This document shows positions 7,224 to 8,896 of a DNA stretch of 8,896 nt, piece after piece. Below the pieces are notes generated by a model that was given only the letters and a program-made list of their open reading frames with translations, was not told where the DNA came from and did not search any database. The stretch lies in the NCBI GenBank assembly GCA_021202835.1, contig JAJQCI010000086.1, positions 1-8,896 on the forward strand, read 5' to 3'. The stretch is from Clostridiales bacterium. Its GTDB lineage: Bacteria > Bacillota > Clostridia > Lachnospirales > CAG-274. Position numbers and translations under genes: made by a program. Every line of letters begins with the position of its first letter. Position 1 is the first letter of the stretch.

Positions 7224-8896
7224 GACACGTCTTTCCGCAGTAAGGATTCTTTTTCGGAAATCATCAACAGCCACTCTGCTATCTTAGACGAATTTACAAA
7301 GCAATTCAGAGAAGGCATTGAAAAGGACAAAGAAATTGAAAAACCCGTTAAAGAAAAAGCATTTGAAGATATTGCGGAAGCTGTTAAAAAACCTGTGGAA
7401 TATTCCACACCGACAAATAAGACCGTAGTTGAAGCCGAAACCAATCAAGATAAAGAAAATACTGCCGAAAACTTTCATATAACAGATTATGATTTGGGAG
7501 TTGGCTCACCGAAAGAGAAATACAACAGAAACATTGAAGCCATAAAAACCCTGTTTAAGATTGAGAACGAGGGCAGACAGGCGACTCCGGAGGAACAGGA
7601 AATTCTTTCAAAATATGTCGGTTGGGGCGGCTTGCCGGAGGTTTTCGATTCCGCAAAATCAGCTTGGCACAATGAATATGAGAAAGTCAAAAGTCTTTTG
7701 TCAGATAGCGAATATAAGGCGGCAAGGGGTTCAACACTTAACGCACATTACACAACTCCCCTTGTAATTTCTTCCATATATAAAGTTCTTGAGAGTGCAG
7801 GCTTTACGGGCGGAAAAATCTTGGAGCCGGCAATGGAAATCGGAAATTTCTTCGGCTTACTGCCCGAAAGTATGAAAAACTCGGAGCTTTACGGAGTGGA
7901 ACTTGACAGCATAACGGGACGAATTGCAAAACAGCTTTATCCCAATGCGGATATACAAGTGAAAGGCTTTGAAAAGACCGACTTCGACAGCGGCTTTTTT
8001 GATGCGGCGGTTGGAAATGTGCCATTTGGAAACTATCGGCTTTATGATGAGGAATTTCACGATGGTGAGCTTATACACGATTTCTTTTTCAAAAAGTCCT
8101 TAGATAAGGTGCGTCCCGGCGGTTTAGTGGCATTTGTGACGAGCAAGGGAACACTTGACAAAGCCGACACGAAAGTAAGAGAATATCTTGCCCAAAGAGC
8201 CGACCTGTTGGGGGCAATAAGACTTCCCAATACAGTCTTTAAGAAAAATGCCAACACAGAAGTAACGGCTGATATTCTTTTCCTTAAAAAACGTGAGAAT
8301 TTAAGAGATTTTGAGAAAGAGGGAAAACCCGAATGGATAGACACCGAAACTGCTCTTAACGGTATTACAATAAACTCTTATTTTGCAAGTCATCCTCAAA
8401 TGATTTTAGGTGAAATGACAGAGGTTACAAGAAGATACGGAAAAGAAACTGCCTGTTTACCCCTTGAAAATAAATCTCTTGATGAGCTTTTGGAAGAAGC
8501 CGTTTCGGAACTGGGCAAGGATATAAAGGCTTTGGATAATGACGTTACTATTGATATTGTTGAAAACAATGCTGTCAATAAAGATGAAAATATAAAACTC
8601 AAAGAAATTGTTGTTGAATTGAATAGACCTATTGAGGAGCAGAAAGAACCTATTACAGAAGAAATAGAACCTATTGCCGAGAATGATGAGCCTGTTACAG
8701 ACGAAGCTGAAATGGTTATTGAAAATGTTGAGGAAACAAAACCTGCTGCCGAACCTCCGAAACGAAATATATACTATCTTAATTACCGTAAAATTTGCTA
8801 CTGCAATATTGACGGCGATATTTATTATCGTGAAAACAAAAATATGGAAAAGCAGGATTTTTCCAAAAAGCATATTAAAAATGCCGAGGACAGGGT
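6987..8896 (+). CDS. Giant polyvalent protein, downstream part (DUF3849 remainder and N6-adenine DNA methylase), same frame after TAA, 3' partial
   Basis: The frame is open for 636 codons from the base after the TAA to the right edge. It encodes the rest of DUF3849 (to about 7223), a Lys/Glu-rich linker, a class I SAM-dependent N6-adenine methyltransferase of the kind fused to SNF2 helicases in conjugative elements (7476-8297), a conserved follow-on segment with the core NSYFASHP (about 8334-8430), an acidic repeat linker (8625-8708) and the start of the next conserved segment (from about 8766). A helicase usually follows and is presumably outside the window. Independent translation looks poor. 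The only initiators before the middle of DUF3849 are TTG at 7002, whose GAAGGGGA run is only about one base upstream, and ATG at 7080, which has no visible ribosome binding site. It is best read as the other half of the upstream protein, separated by a nonsense codon, although reinitiation cannot be excluded. Methylase motif I carries Glu where Gly is expected. Confidence 0.85.
7476..8297 (+). other. N6-adenine DNA methyltransferase domain
   Basis: Signature features in order are: an entry segment with ITDYDLGVGSPKEKYNRN, LSKYVGWGGLPEVF, LNAHYTTPLVISSIY, SAM-binding motif I ILEPAMEIGNFFGLLPES (7818-7871), YGVELDSITGRIAKQLYP, catalytic motif IV as GNVPFG (8013-8030, the family's variant of NPPY), IHDFFFKKSLDKVRPGG, FVTSKGTLDKA, LLGAIRLPNTVF and TEVTADILFLKKRE. 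The fold is complete. Motif I normally reads with Gly-x-Gly (GIGNFFG) and here has Glu-Ile-Gly, so SAM binding may be impaired. Confidence 0.85.
8625..8708 (+). repeat. Four degenerate 21-bp tandem units encoding an acidic Pro linker
   Basis: Four in-register units of 21 bases encode RPIEEQK, EPITEEI, EPIAEND and EPVTDEA. The core CCT-ATT is kept in the first three and is CCT-GTT in the last. The array forms a flexible, negatively charged spacer between the methylase part and the following conserved segment. Confidence 0.7.

Noticed and set aside
8457..8873. 138-codon minus-strand frame rich in Phe, Ile and Asn
   Set aside because: It lies antisense to the methylase-linker frame, has biased composition that mirrors the acidic codons opposite, and shows no family resemblance. 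Shadow frame.
1..8896. CRISPR array, tRNA, rRNA, IS ends, riboswitch, promoter or intrinsic terminator
   Set aside because: I saw no regular direct repeats with spacers, cloverleaf, inverted-repeat ends or T-tailed hairpins. The whole window is coding apart from the stop codon.

Overview
The window is almost entirely one reading frame. A single plus-strand frame (codons starting at 3, 6, 9 ...) is open from the left edge to the right edge, broken by one TAA at 6984-6986. The DNA is AT-rich and uses many AGA (Arg) and ATA (Ile) codons. The domain set (CHC2-like/DUF3991-Toprim primase, YodL-like domain, DUF3849, N6-adenine methylase of the SNF2-helicase type) is typical of the giant polyvalent proteins carried by conjugative elements and plasmid-like phages of gut Clostridia/Bacillota. 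I infer a fragment of an integrative conjugative element or similar mobile element. No integrase, relaxase, tRNA, att site, CRISPR or intergenic region is present to confirm this.

Layout. (1) 3-6986 is the upstream part. The first Met in the window is at 54 (2310 aa from there), but the frame is open to the left edge and a repeat unit begins upstream of that Met, so the true start is probably outside the window. Domain order is: repeat R1; CHC2-like domain without zinc ligands; DUF3991/Toprim primase; ART-PolyVal-like ADP-ribosyltransferase; unassigned region; MutS domain I-like module; copies of a possible repeat R3; YodL-like domain; second R1; R2 copy A; helical and beta-rich linker; R2 copies B and C; first residues of DUF3849. 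(2) TAA at 6984-6986, inside DUF3849. (3) 6987-8896 is the same frame continuing: rest of DUF3849, an acidic linker, a complete N6-adenine methyltransferase fold, an acidic Pro/Glu linker made of four 21-bp units, and the start of the region that normally precedes a helicase, cut by the right edge.

How the parts fit together. In the family, primase, methylase and helicase modules are thought to establish and protect element DNA on entry into a new cell. The ART module is thought to act against host factors. Here they appear to have been fused into one protein of more than 2,900 residues. Two single-base changes stand out: the TAA, which sits where relatives as I recall them have Glu (GAA to TAA), and Glu in place of the first Gly of methylase motif I (GGA to GAA). 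Together they suggest decay of this copy. A sequencing error or translational recoding at the TAA cannot be excluded from sequence alone.
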